Assembly (NCBI GenBank): GCA_900074885.1
Contig: FJUW01000009.1
Span: 434,001 to 498,000, forward strand
Reading direction: 5' to 3'
Origin: Rhynchosporium graminicola
Taxonomy: Eukaryota > Ascomycota > Leotiomycetes > Helotiales > Ploettnerulaceae
DNA: 64,000 nt
Shown here: in pieces, positions 12,693 to 24,649 of the stretch
How positions within the stretch are numbered: position 1 is the first letter of the stretch
Layout: each line of letters opens with the position of its first letter
The notes under the pieces: generated by a model
Seen by the model: only the letters and a program-made list of their open reading frames with translations
What the model was told of the DNA's origin: nothing
The model's database searches: none
Program-made: the position numbers and the translations under genes

Positions 12693-13763
12693 ATGGAAGA
12701 CGCGCCAGAGCAGAAAATGATCCTCGCTTCCCTCGCCTACCATTGGAGCGAGGCAGACAGAGCTGTGATACGATTTTCTAAGTCTAGGGGCCTTGAATAT
12801 TCTCGAGAATTCAAGAATGGTGGCACGGCGTCGATGGGCTGTCTCGCTCTTCAACCTCTTGAGATACTTCACAACATACTGCGCGAGCTCGATTTTGAAA
12901 GTCTTGGGGCTATGAGATGCCTGAACATTCAAAGCAGAGATGTTGTGGGAACACTCCCGGCTTATAGAGACCTTGCGACCTTTGCACACAATGCTCTTCG
13001 AGCCCTATCCGCTACCGGCCTGCTCTCGAAACATAGCGCCAAATATCTCTACTCTATCCTTTGCCAGGATCGGTGCATTGGCTGTACTAGCTTTGGCTCT
13101 TTCCTCTTTCTTCCCACAGGTTGCCGGTGTTGCTTCTCATGCATCGAAACAAATCCCGAGATGGTAATTGTCTCTGCCTCCGCAGCGGCAGCTCTCTTCG
13201 GGCTGGCAGACAAAGCACTAAGGCAAATCGCAATTATAACGACTGTTTTAGGAGACTATGGAATCTCTCGAAAAACTCACCGCAGACGGATCCGAATTGT
13301 TAGTCGACAGGAGGCTAGGAAGGTCGGCATCTTAATACATGGCAGCGAAGAAGAGATGGAAAGGGCTATAGCTCTTGGCATTCGTCGTGGCAAAGTACTT
13401 CGAGAAAACGATCGGCCACAAAGAGCAGCTAATAGATCCATTCCCCAGCCTCCTGGTGCGAATGATACTCTTCGCTTTATGGCTTGTACGCCGTTCCCTT
13501 ACTTGGACGTACAACGACGTCGAATCGACAATGGTGTATGCTGCCGCGGATGCGAATACAATTGGTATAGAAGGGATGAAGACTTCCCTTCTGGGTATAG
13601 TATTAGTCAAGATTTGTTTAGAAAACAGAATAAAACTTTTTCCGAGGATGAATATCTCGTTCACTTCGAAAACTGTCATTCTGCGAGGATGCTGTGGGAT
13701 GGCTATATCTTGAAGGGCAAGAGGCTCTCGGAATCTGTTCGGAGCACTATCTTTCGGACGTAA
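12693..13763 (+). CDS. F-box-like protein, intronless
   Basis: This encodes a 356-residue protein starting at ATG 12693; an in-frame TTG seven codons upstream is not a plausible start. Residues about 54-90 resemble an F-box (LQPLEILHNIL-x-ELDFESLGAMRCL). A Cys-rich segment follows at 124-150 (Cys 124, 128, 131, 144, 146, 147, 150), in the pattern seen in many filamentous fungal F-box-like proteins. A second Cys cluster (CCRGC) and an HFENC motif lie near the C-terminus and may bind metal. F-box proteins link substrates to SCF ubiquitin ligases; the target here is unknown. The frame is intact, with normal base composition, on a 1.1-kb island between two RIP-degraded repeat blocks. Transposon D begins 40 bp after the stop codon. 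Expression is not shown by the sequence. Confidence 0.72.
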   Translation: MEDAPEQKMILASLAYHWSEADRAVIRFSKSRGLEYSREFKNGGTASMGCLALQPLEILHNILRELDFESLGAMRCLNIQSRDVVGTLPAYRDLATFAHNALRALSATGLLSKHSAKYLYSILCQDRCIGCTSFGSFLFLPTGCRCCFSCIETNPEMVIVSASAAAALFGLADKALRQIAIITTVLGDYGISRKTHRRRIRIVSRQEARKVGILIHGSEEEMERAIALGIRRGKVLRENDRPQRAANRSIPQPPGANDTLRFMACTPFPYLDVQRRRIDNGVCCRGCEYNWYRRDEDFPSGYSISQDLFRKQNKTFSEDEYLVHFENCHSARMLWDGYILKGKRLSESVRSTIFRT

Positions 13764-13803
13764 TCTCACACAGACCTTATCAATTCAAGTTTCGTAATAT
13801 ATA

Positions 13804-13984
13804 CTAGCCGGTCCACCTCCAGTTTCGCTCGGGGCTCGCTTACTGTCGGGGTTAGCAAATGCCGTCGACATGCAAAAGCCGTCAATTTTAATACTTGAAA
13901 ACGCGTTCTACTACCCAAATTGACCACTTTTGATATTACTACTAATATTCAGTTTTTATTAATTCTACCCAAAATGCTAGTACC
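13804..13984 (+). repeat. D left terminal inverted repeat
   Basis: It matches the reverse complement of 49421-49601 with scattered C/T and G/A differences. The shared core reads GCTCGCTTACTGTCGGGG followed by TTAGCAAATGCCGTCGAC. The outermost 45 bp are the most diverged part. The transposase ATG (13974) lies inside the repeat. Confidence 0.92.
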
Positions 13985-14301
13985 CCGTAGTAAATATTAC
14001 TTCTAAAGTCATACTACTAAATCGGACTACGAAAAGGCCTTCCGAGACGCCAAATTATAGTCTATCGCGCACCCTATAGATCGCCCCTCTAAGGTAGCGC
14101 GTTAATTTGATATTAAGGTCAATTCTTTTACTAAGGCTCTTATAAGAGTAAGGCGTATAGAGGCTAAAGGTAGCTTAAAGAAGGAGCTATTTCCAGGAAG
14201 TCGTAGCCATAATAAGCTCCTTACTGCCTTGCAGGAGGAGGCAATTATATAATATTGCTATGATTATTAGGAGGTAGATATAGGAGCTACTCATCTGATA
14301 G
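13974..14301 (+). pseudogene. D transposase, N-terminal part
   Basis: This starts at ATG 13974 and reads about 109 codons with TAG/TAA at five Gln/Trp-like positions. It contains the helix-turn-helix region of a pogo/Fot1 transposase: a DYEKAFRDAKL stretch, a KVAR-x-FDI turn and an arginine-rich segment. The frame is cut by the LTR of element C at 14302 and resumes at 27904 after target duplication GATAG. The amino acids across the junction (THLI then VKSVIAYLL) join smoothly, supporting one ancestral gene. It is inactive as read. Confidence 0.82.
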
Positions 14302-14532
14302 TGTTACGGTCCATACTATAACGGCCTCAGGCTCCTAGGCATTATAGCAGGCAGGGCTAGCGGGATGCGGTTAGTGCGTACTAGAGGATAATTAGTCAAT
14401 ATAGCCCTACGGTTATACCTAGGGGGAGAGTCGAGAGTAGAAACCTCCTCTCTATCTTTTCTTCCCTTTACTTAGCGTACCCTTATAGGCGAATATAATT
14501 CGTTATCGACTCCCTGTGCCTCTGCTATAATA
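14302..14532 (+). repeat. C 5' LTR (231 bp)
   Basis: It begins TGTTACGG and ends CTGCTATAATA (RIP form of ...TAACA). It pairs with 27673-27903 and is preceded by target duplication GATAG. Confidence 0.93.
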
Positions 14533-15579
14533 TAAGAAAAGATCTATTACCTCGCTAGGAAGTAGTAATATCTATTTAGAAGCCTTGAAGCTAGTACTAC
14601 CTTCTTAGTACGACTTCTACGACTTCTACCCTACTTATACTCGATAACTTCGACTATACGCGCTATCTACTTCTATACCTCAGAAGTAGAGTATTTCAGA
14701 GAAAGCTAAACTCTCTCTCTTAATTAGTACTACCTCTATAGTATAATTCTACTAAAAAATCCTATTATAATATTTTTTACGCCCTTAGCCTCGTGCTTAG
14801 CTTTACGTATCCTCGACCTTAAACCCTCCGAACCCCTACGACCTCTGCGAAGCTCCCTCTTACGATTCTAAACTCTATATATACTTATAAGAAGAGAACT
14901 CGATAGCTAAAGTAAAGTGAACTCGTAAAAGGAATCTAAAGTGAATCTAATTAGTAACCTCCTGATACTTTAAATATATACTCTACTAAGGGACTTTAAG
15001 AACGTGCTTACTCTCGCGCTATATTAATCTTTACCCCTTTAAATAGGTTACTATTAAGCTTTAGGTCCCTCTTAAGCGCGTTTTTTAGTTATAATAGGCC
15101 CTCCTATATATAACTGCGCTGAAGCACTTGAGAGCTCTTTATACTAGATAGACTCAGGTTCCTTAAACAGAAGAGGAAGAGCGAAAGCGCGCTAGCAGAG
15201 GATACTATTAGAGATACTATTAAAAGTAATACTATTAAGGAAGAAACTAGTTCAGGGTCTAATAATAACGACTTCGAGGAAGCGGATAAGGAACTTATAC
15301 CTCTAAAGTTAAACTTAACTATCGATACTACTACCGCCTCCTTACTTATATTACTTCTAATCTCTTTTACTTTAGAAATACGAAGTACTATACTTACTCC
15401 TTAAACTAACTCTCCGCTAGAATTTATTATAGCGCCTCTCGGTTTCTCAGATAAGTAGATATAAGTTATAAACGCTATTATTACTACTATTATAATTACT
15501 ACTCTCGCTCTAGAAGCTAACGCTAATACTACTAGGAAGTCACGATCTCTTACTGCAGACCTCTAACTTACTATAGATC

Positions 15580-16340
15580 ACTTTCTTCTGAAGCTCGATA
15601 ACGCTATAAAGGCTATCGAGTCTTACCGAGTTAAGTTCTCTTACCTCCTTTTTACTAATTATAATAGTAAGATTAAGTACGATATATGGAAAATAGATAT
15701 AAAACTCTTCTTAGAAGAATATTCTAATAACTTCCTTACTAGCGATATATAAGTTAAGGCTTACTTTAAGTATATCAGAGGAGAAGCTAAGACTATTATT
15801 CTCTAATATATAGATACTAGCGCTAATAGCTAATTTAAGATTACTTCTAATATCCTTAGAGGTTTAGACTAATACTTCTTTAATTATAATCGTATCTAGC
15901 GTACTAAGGCTACTTACGAGAACCTGAAGATAGCTAGAAATATAACTTATAACTAGTTCCGAGTCAAGTTTACTAATCTCGCTACTACTAGTAAGATCTC
16001 TAGAGATAGATAGTTTAAGGACATCCTAAAGAAGATCTCTCTTACTCTAAAAGCTTATATTATAGCTGAAAAGTATAAGATAGATAGTAACTATAACCTT
16101 CTCGATAAGTACTTAGCTATTATAGATCGCGAGTCTCGTAATACTACTACTAAAGAGAACCTTATTAAGAAGGCAGCTCTTATTACTATTACTCTCGCTA
16201 GAACTCTAAGTATTCTTAAGAAAGAGACCCCCTTTAGTATCGAATATACTACTAAGAGTAGCTCCTGGATTAATAATCGTACTACTAAGTTAGCTATACG
16301 ATTTACTCTTAAGACTCGTGATCCCGGATCATAAGTATCT
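15580..16340 (+). pseudogene. C gag remnant
   Basis: The readable frame shows a retrotransposon Gag core: a F-L-E-E-Y-S-N-N-F block, an AYF-x-Y-I-R-G-E-A-K block near 15.76 kb, a YENLKIARN stretch and an FTNLATTSKIS block. The rest up to about 16.56 kb is Ser/Thr-rich and charged. A zinc knuckle was not recognised; the Cys codons of CCHC may have been lost to RIP. TAG/TAA interrupt the frame. Confidence 0.7.
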
Positions 16341-16619
16341 CGTACTCCTGCTACTACTGATACTTATCGCCTCTATAAGAAGGAAAGTTATTAGGCTTAC
16401 GAATACCCTAATACTATAAAGATCGCCGAGATAACTAGTTAGTTAGTAGAGGATATTATTACTATATATAATAAGGCGATCGATAACGCTAATACCTCTC
16501 CCTAAGTAGAGATCGACGAGCTATTAAAAAACTACTAAGCTATAGAATAATCTTACCTTATAGTAAACGCCTCGATCTATAGAATAACTTAAATACTAAT
16601 TTCTATTCTCTTGCTAGAG

Positions 16620-19600
16620 GGAAATAATTCCTAGTTAATATAGAACTAGGAAGAAATAGATTATTTATTAAAACAGAAGTATATATCGATAGTAGAGTAA
16701 ATATCTTTAGAGCTCTGCGTACTTTAGTTACTCTTAAACTTCGTAACTTCTTAGGTATTTATTTCCTTACTCTCCTAAAACCTATTATCCTAACTAGCTA
16801 TAATAGATAAGCTAGTGCTACTATTATATACGTAATTCTCCTTACTCTTACTATCGATCGACGCTATATTAACTTCTCTTTCTTAATTACTAACTTAGGA
16901 AATAATAATATATTAATTAGCTGCAAATTCATAGAGTACTACGAACTTAGGTAGAACTATTACTAGCGCGCTAAAAACTGCTTAGAATAACTAACAGATA
17001 TACCCTTAGTACGCTATTATAATAAGCGTTTAGAGTTACTATTTCCTCTAGATATTAAGGCGGTAAATCTATAGTACTAATTAGACTAATAATAACGAGA
17101 TACTTTAATAGATTAAGAGGTTGCCGGAATACCTGCTCTTATATAATCTATATAAGCTAGGAAGAAGAAACGCTTATCTGCTTTTATAAGAGAGTTAAAA
17201 GGTAGCCTTTATACTATAAATAAGTTACTAGTAAAGCACGAGCTAGTAAATAACCCTTTCTAAACTCGTGATCCCGGATCATAAGAAGTAGATAATACTA
17301 CCCGTAAGGAAGTAGCTCGAAGCAAGATTAATATCGCTATAGCTCGTAAAGCTAGGAGATAGCTATATAGGACTAATATTAATTAAATCTCCGCGGCTAT
17401 TTTATATAACTTCTACTTATATCGAAAACACTAAAAAAAGAGTAATAGATTAGAGGTTTTCGTTATTTCCTTAAAAGAAATCTAAGACGAGATCTAATAT
17501 CGTGAAAGTAACTAAGTAGCTAATATTATCAAGTTATACGCTCTCGATGAAGGTCTGTCTTCGAGTAAGCTAGAGAAGCTAAGTACTTCTAGAATAATAA
17601 GCTAATAAAGGAATAGCTCCCTGCTAAATAGAAGGAATTTGAAAGTTTATTCTCTACTAGAGCTTCTAACGACTTAGTAGTAAGAAGACTTATAGTCGAC
17701 TATAAGATTAAGCTTATCGGGGAGAATACTCTAACTATAGAGCCTCTACGATATATACCTGATAAGTATCTTACTAAAGCTAAATAATATATCACTAAGA
17801 ACCTCTATAAAAGCTTTATCGTATTATCTAATACTCCTTAAGCTATACTAATCCTAATAGCTAAAAAAGTAAGTAGTAAGCTACGATTCTATATTAACTT
17901 TCGGAAGCTAAATAAGCTTACTCAGAAGGACCTATACTCTATTCTATTAATCGATAAGATAATAGTACGAATCTCTAAGGCGAAAATCTTCACGAAAGTC
18001 GATATTTAGTAAGCGTTTTATAAAATCCGTATATCGAAAGATTCTGAAGATTTTATTACCTTTTATACTTAATATAAGATATATAAGTATAAGATACTTC
18101 CCTTCAGCCTTATAAATAAGCTAGCTACCTTTTAGTGTTTTATTAATAATATATTAATAGAGCACTTAAACGACTTCTGCTTAGCGTATTTAGATAATAT
18201 CTTAATCTATTCAGACTTAGAGGCAGAGCACGATATCTACGTACGAAAGATTCTCGAGATTCTATAAGCCTACGGCCTTTAAGCTAATATTAAGAAGTCT
18301 GAATTCGGTATTACTTATACGAAGTTTCTTAGATTTATTATTAGAGTTAATAGAATCGAAGTCGACCCCGAGAAGATCGAAGTTATTAAGAACTAGGAAT
18401 ATACTAATAATATCTATAATATATAAAGTTACCTTAGTTTCTATAACTTTTACTATCGATTTATTAAAGACTATAGTAGTATTTATTATCCTCTTACTTT
18501 CCTTACTAGGAAAGATATCCCTTTTCGCTTTAGAAACGAGTATTAGGAAGCTTAGGAGCGCTTCTATTAAGCTCTCTAGTTAGCCCCGATTCTATATTAC
18601 TATAATCCCTTTAAGGAAACTAGACTTAAAACCGACTCTTCTAATAAGATAGTAGCTAGCGTGCTCTTATAACTTTAAGATAACGATATGTTTTATCTAG
18701 TCAGTTTCTTCTTAAAGATTATAATCGATATAGAGCTGAATTACTTAATATATAATAAAGAGCTCTTAGTAATCTTCTGTTCCTTTTAATAGTATAAGCC
18801 TAAGCTACTAGGTGCATAGAAGATAGTCTATATCTATATAGATTACTATATCTTAGAGTATTTTATAATAATAAAAGACCTTAATATATAATAAGCGAGA
18901 TAAGCTGAGTTCTTTACTTAATTCTACTTTAAGATTATATATCGAACGGGGATTATAAATACTCTAGCTAATACGCTATCACGCTATAATCAGGACCTCT
19001 CTCCTCTAGAAGCTAGAAAGCGCGCACTTCGGAACTAATAGCTAATCCTAAACGATAAGATTAGTAATAAAGTGCTTTAAGACCTCCAGGACTCGCTTAT
19101 AATTACTAAGTTCTATTATAAGCTTTCCTCGATAGAAACTCCTAAGACCTTCTTATAAGCTGAAACCCGTGACCCTAGCTTATTAGTAGAATTACTTATA
19201 AGTAAAGACAAAGAGTTCCTTATAGAGAAAGCTCTTAATACTACTACTATAGTTACTTATAATATCAAGAACTATAATATTATCGACTAAGTCTTTTTAG
19301 CTAATAAGGAGTCTCTAGAGCTAGGACCTCTTTAGGAAGAAGTAAGATAGAAGTATCCTAACTATTAGTTAGTCCGCAGAAAGCTCTTCTTTTAAGGGCG
19401 TTTAGAAGTTCCTACTAAGCCTCTAGAGCTACGAATAGCACTTATTCGCTATATTTATACGTAACTATAAGTAGTATATACTAGGAATACGAAAGTTAAG
19501 CTACTTCTTAGTTATAGCTACTATTAGAGAAGTATAATAGCAGATATTATACGCTATATTGCAAATTATAGCTATATGCAGATAAAAGCGAAAAGAGATA

Positions 19601-20130
19601 AGACCCTTAGGTTCCTTTATCCCTTACCGATCCTAGTACGACCTTACTAGTACTTAATAATAGATTTCACTAAGTTACTATTAGACGAAAGTAGCTTCGA
19701 CGCTATATTCGTAATTATAGATAGATTATTAAAGAAACTAGTATCTATTCCTTACTATAAAACGATTATAGCTAGATAGATAGCTAAGCTCTTTACTATC
19801 TACTAGAGCTATTACTTTAGTATACCCGATTCGATCGTTTCGGATCATAGACTATAGTTTATTTCAAGCTTCTAGAATAAGTATTACTATATCCTTAGTA
19901 CGAAAGTCAAGCTAACTACTACGTATAACCCGAACGTCGATAGCTAGACCGAGATTATAAACTAATAGATTAAGTAAAGACTACGTCCTTTCTATACTTA
20001 TTATTAAGATAACTAAAGCTTACTACTCCTAGTAATAGATATTATATAGCTTATACTTCCTTACGAGTTACTTAGTAATATATCTCTATTTTAGCTACTT
20101 AATAGCTATAAAGTAAGAACTTCTTAGGAC
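16620..20130 (+). pseudogene. C pol remnant: protease, RT, RNase H, integrase
   Basis: The protease-like block (VYIDSRVNIFRALRTL, with a degraded D-S/T-G-A site) is near 16.68-16.75 kb. Reverse transcriptase lies at about 17.79-18.38 kb, with a KLRFYINFRKLN block, a KVDI block and a YLDNILIYSD active-site block near 18190. RNase H lies at about 18.59-18.96 kb, with a LKTDSSN block. The integrase core runs from about 19.48 to 20.13 kb, with Asp in IIDFTKL, Asp in VSDHRLQF and Glu in TEIINQ. The order RT, RNase H, integrase defines Ty3/Gypsy. TAG/TAA interruptions are frequent. The chromodomain was separated from this region by B1. Confidence 0.88.
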
Positions 20131-20526
20131 CTTATTAATCTAATACCTCTAGTAACTACTACCGAGGCCGTTAATCGAGAGGACGCTCTTCGTATAGCTA
20201 CTCGGATAATAGCTACTACGGAATTCGCTAAATCCTCGCTTAAGAGTTAATAGGATAAAATAGAGCGACTAGCTAATTGTAGTCGCCGCGAGGTAGATTA
20301 GAATATTAGAGATAAGGTTATAGTTTCTATAGTAAATTAGAAGATAGATAGACTTTCTAGGAAGCTTTCTGATAAGTAGTATAAGCTAGTAGAAGTACTA
20401 GAAAAAGTAAGGGAGAGTTAGAAGCTTAAGCTACTAGAGGAATAGTAAATCTACTCTATTTTCTACTTATACTCGCTATATAAGTATACTGAAAACCCGC
20501 TACTAGGATAGATACGATAAGTACTA

Positions 20527-21022
20527 TATAACGTTCCTGGTTCTGACTAGTACGCGGTATACAGGCTCGTCGGTAAGTATTAGCTATAAAGTAAAGTAAA
20601 TAAGAAGTTCGGTTCTTAATTAGAATTAAGACGTTATAAGCAGGTATTAATTACTATATGAATTTAAGCACGAAGCTCCTATCTAATAGCAGAAGTGCTA
20701 GTCTTATATAGAATCTTCGTTCTCTTATACTAGCGGTATAAGACTATCTTATAGAGCGCGTAAGCTCTCGCGACTTATCTAGTAGTCTAGTATATCACGT
20801 GATCCTAGATCACCTATAGCTATAATACTATTATTACTTTAATATAGGTAGATATATAGTACTACTCGCTAGTTTATACTATAACTATATTAGTACTTTT
20901 CCTCTAATAGTACTAACTCTTTTCTAGTACTAAAACCTGTCTAGTACTTACTACTAAGTAGTACTATTAGTATTCTAGTGCTAGGACGGTTTTAGTACTA
21001 AGAACTATACTAGTTCGTAATA
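20527..21022 (-). repeat. B1 3' LTR (left, 496 bp)
   Basis: It begins TATAACGTTCC and ends TTCGTAATA. The RIP signature is stronger here than in its partner LTR at 26781-27276, which still ends with GTTCGTGACA. Confidence 0.94.
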
Positions 21023-21024
21023 TT

Positions 21025-21056
21025 ATCCCCCTTCTGTCTTAGCGTATCCTTACGCT
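21025..21056 (-). other. B1 polypurine tract and hairpin
   Basis: A C-rich run (G-rich on the - strand) lies next to the left LTR. It is followed by AGCGTATCCTTACGCT (21041-21056), a perfect 6-bp stem (AGCGTA/TACGCT) around a 4-base loop that reads AGGA on the coding strand. Confidence 0.75.
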
Positions 21057-22399
21057 TAAGTACGCCTAAGGAAATATCGATAACTACTTATGGCTATCTC
21101 CTTCTTTTATTATACCCCCTAAATACTTAACTAAATAAGTCGATTATATTATACTCGGAAGATAAATAGAATTAAGTAGTAAAATTATAGTACTATATAT
21201 TAGATATAAAAAGGCGGAATATAAAGAGTATATATCACCTCGCGATCCTAAACTAACTAGATATAATTATTACGCTTAACTAAATAAATCCTATGATATT
21301 CGTATAAAGAACCGGATACCTATAGCTTCTAAATAGGAAAGTCTTAATTCCTAAATCGAAAAATTAGAAGATAAGGAAGACTTAGCTATAGCTGAGTTCT
21401 ATATACGAATTATAAGGTTAAAGAAATAGAAACGTTTCTTATACGAATAGTAGTAAAAGATAATTATTACTAGTCTGAACTCGATAGCTAAGCTTAATAC
21501 TTTTAAAGCTCTAGAAAAAGAAGAAAAGGAGAAACAGGAAAGGGAAGGAGTACCTAACGATACTAAGTTAGTAAGCGCGGAACCCTCTAGTTCTAATATC
21601 CCTATCGACCTCTCGTTCAACCTGATAGTCGAACTTCCTTTTAACTCTATTAACTCGCTCTAAGTAGATCTGGGTTTTATCGATAGAAATTAGCTAGTAA
21701 TACTAAATAGTAAAAGCTTAACTTAAGTTCCTATATATTTTCCGAATATAAGTAGTTCTTCTATTTTACTAGGTATCTAATAATTCCTTATTTATACTAA
21801 TAGTCTAGTAGTTCCTCTATATTATATTCTATAAGTAGGTTAACTAGTTTAGCGTATATCTTCAGGGCTAGTAATACTCCTAGTAGTGCTTTTTCTAATA
21901 AGGATATATAGAATATTAGGAATATCTTCTTTATTATAGCTAGTAGCTAGAGTTTATAATTTAAAGGTCTTTTAACTTATTTAATTTTAAATAGTCTAAG
22001 TTTCTTATAATCTAGCTTATTACTTAATCTTTATATATTAATATTTTTTTATAGAAAGTAAACCTTATCTCTCTCCTATAGTATTAGCTCCTAACTACGA
22101 TTTTTATTATAGTAATCTATATTCTTCTCTACTATAAACCGGAGTTCTTCTATAAGTTCCTTATAGAGGTCCTAGATATTCCTAACTTAGATACGAGCTA
22201 TATTATTATTCTTAACTATTAAGTTAAGTTCTCTATAAGCGATAGGTTCGTAATTATAATTCGCGAAGAATAGTATAACCTTTATTATTTTTATAGTCGA
22301 GCTATTATATACGAATTCTACTAATAGTAGTAGTTCTACTTAATTATTTTATTAATAATTAATATAGTAGTATAAGTATACTTTAACTACTTAGTTTAT

Positions 22400-24600
22400 T
22401 CTTTTATTTCCTCTATTAGTCTAAGGATAGAAAGTTATTAATAGTTTTCGTTTAGTCCCTAAGAACCCTATTAAAGTATTCTAGAACTTTAATATAAATA
22501 ACTTATCTCGATCTGAAATGATTTCTTTAGGTACTCTATACTTAGAGACTACCTCCTTAAAGTATACTTATACTAAGTATTCGGCTATAAGAGTAGATAA
22601 GACTAGTATTAAGATTATATACTTAGTAAGTCTCTTTATAATAATAAGTATTATATTATAGCTAACTCCTATAACTAGGTCCTTCGATAGCGGCAATAGC
22701 CTTATAAAGTCCTATAATATCGATTTCTAAGATATTAGTAATATTAGTATTATAATTATCTGCTTATAAGGTATATATTAAGAAGACTTATTTCTAATAT
22801 AAGTATTATAGTTAGCTAATACTTCTTTAACTACTCGGCGGAGTCCTTCCGACTAGTAGTTTCTTAAAATCCTTAGATACGTTCTTCGTATCCCTTAGTA
22901 TCTATACGCGGGAAGCTCGTATTATTCTTTAATATATACTTCTACTAAGCTTAGCAGAAGCTAAATTTTCCTATTAACTCGCATAATACTATTCTTAATT
23001 ATATTCCTTATAATAAGTTCCTTAGTCTTATCTAGAGATATTCTATTCTTCTTCTAGGCCTCTTTTAAAGTATTATACTAAAGTCCCTTAATTTCTTACT
23101 TAATTATAGTAGCTTCTCAGATATTAATAACTATATCTCTATTATCTAGCTATCTAAGTAAGGCGGTCTTATTATAGACCTTATTATCCTTATAACCTAG
23201 TAATCTACTTAGAGTATCTACTCGTATATTATCCTTTCTTTATATATACTTAATAACTAGATTAAAAGAGGCGAGTTCCTCTAACTATCAGGCTAATCGA
23301 CGATTATCTAAGACCTTAGTAGTTATAAAAGTTCGGAGATTTATATAGTTAGTATAAATAATAACTAGGAACTTAGCTCCTTATAAGTATATCTTCTAGT
23401 ATTTAAGTACTTTAATAATTACTATAAGTTCTTTCTTATAGATATTATAATTCTATTTAGCTAGAGATATTTTCTCTGAAAAGTAAGCGACTAGGTATAG
23501 TTATCTTTCGTTATCTCGCTGCAGGTATACTATACTGATATAAGTATTAGAGGCGTCTATTTCTATTATACTTTCCTTTTCTTTATTAAAACTATATAAG
23601 ATTAGTTCTTTTATAAATTCTTTCTTAATTCTCTAAAAAGCTTCCTTATACTAGCTAGTCTAAGTAAAAAGAACGCCCTTCCTTATTAAGCTTATAAGCG
23701 GCTCGATAATCTTAGAGTAGTTTCTAATAAACTATTAGTAGAAGTTAGCGAAATCTAATTATAATTATATATTCTTAATATTCTTTAGAGATTCCTATTC
23801 CTTTATAGCTTTAATTTTCTCCGGGTTAATACTTATCTCTCTAAAGCGAATAATATACCTTAGAAAAGTGACTTACTTAACTAAGAATTTATATTTCGAT
23901 ATCTTTAGTCTAGAATCTACTTTATATAGTACTTCTATAATTTAAGTGATATAGCCTTAGTATACCTCGATAGTCTCTAAGTATACTAGGATATTATCTA
24001 GGTAGTATATAGCGAATTTCCTAATAAAGTCCTTAAGAATATTATTATTCTATCTTTAATATATAGCTAGAGTATTAGTTAAGCCGAATAGTATTATTAT
24101 ATATTCCTATAGCCCTAAGGGTAATACGAAAGTAGTCTTTTACTTATATCCCTTTTTAATTCGGATTAAATTAAATACGTTATATTAGTCTAACTTAGTA
24201 TATATCTTTACTTTAGCTAGCTTATCCCGCAGGTACTACGCGTTTAGTAAAAGATATATATCTCTTATAGTTCTACTATTAATTATCCGATAATCTCTAT
24301 ATAATCTTCCCTTAAGATCTCCTGCTTTCTTAATTATTAGTATATTAATAGCGTATAGTAACTTAGATTTCCGAATCTATTTTTTCTTTATACCTAACTC
24401 TTAATACTCCTTAAGCGTCCTTATATTATTATAATTATAATAATAAAGTTTCTTTACGATAAGTATAAATCTATCTTTAAAGTTTATCTTATAATCCTAG
24501 GGTTTATACTTAAGTAAAGCCCTTATATCCTACGGATCCTTAAATAATTTCGAGAACTTCCTATATAGTTCGAGTAGCTATTCCCGAATATTATCTATCT
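22400..24600 (-). pseudogene. B1 pol remnant: RT, RNase H, integrase
   Basis: Read from right to left. RT lies at about 24.6-23.8 kb, with a YYLDNILVYLET active-site block at about 24020-23970. RNase H lies at about 23.6-23.27 kb, with an IEIDASNTYIS block and a LAKQNYNIYKKELI block. The integrase core lies at about 22.76-22.4 kb, with Asp in a DFIRLLPLSKDL block, Asp in IISDRDKLF, and the Glu region degraded after TFYP-x-TNR. TAG/TAA replace Gln and Trp codons. This order identifies Ty3/Gypsy. No functional frame remains. Confidence 0.87.
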
Positions 24601-24649
24601 AGCTAAGATAATTCCTAAGTTCTATCTAACTAAGAACTTGACTTAACTA

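Noticed and set aside
12654..12989. Gene on the - strand overlapping the F-box gene
   Set aside because: The + strand frame has a coherent F-box and Cys pattern; the - strand frame has none.
21399..21620. 73-codon frame on the - strand in element B1
   Set aside because: It lies in the element's 3' region and the corresponding B2 sequence does not support it. It ends in low-complexity Phe/Tyr-rich residues.
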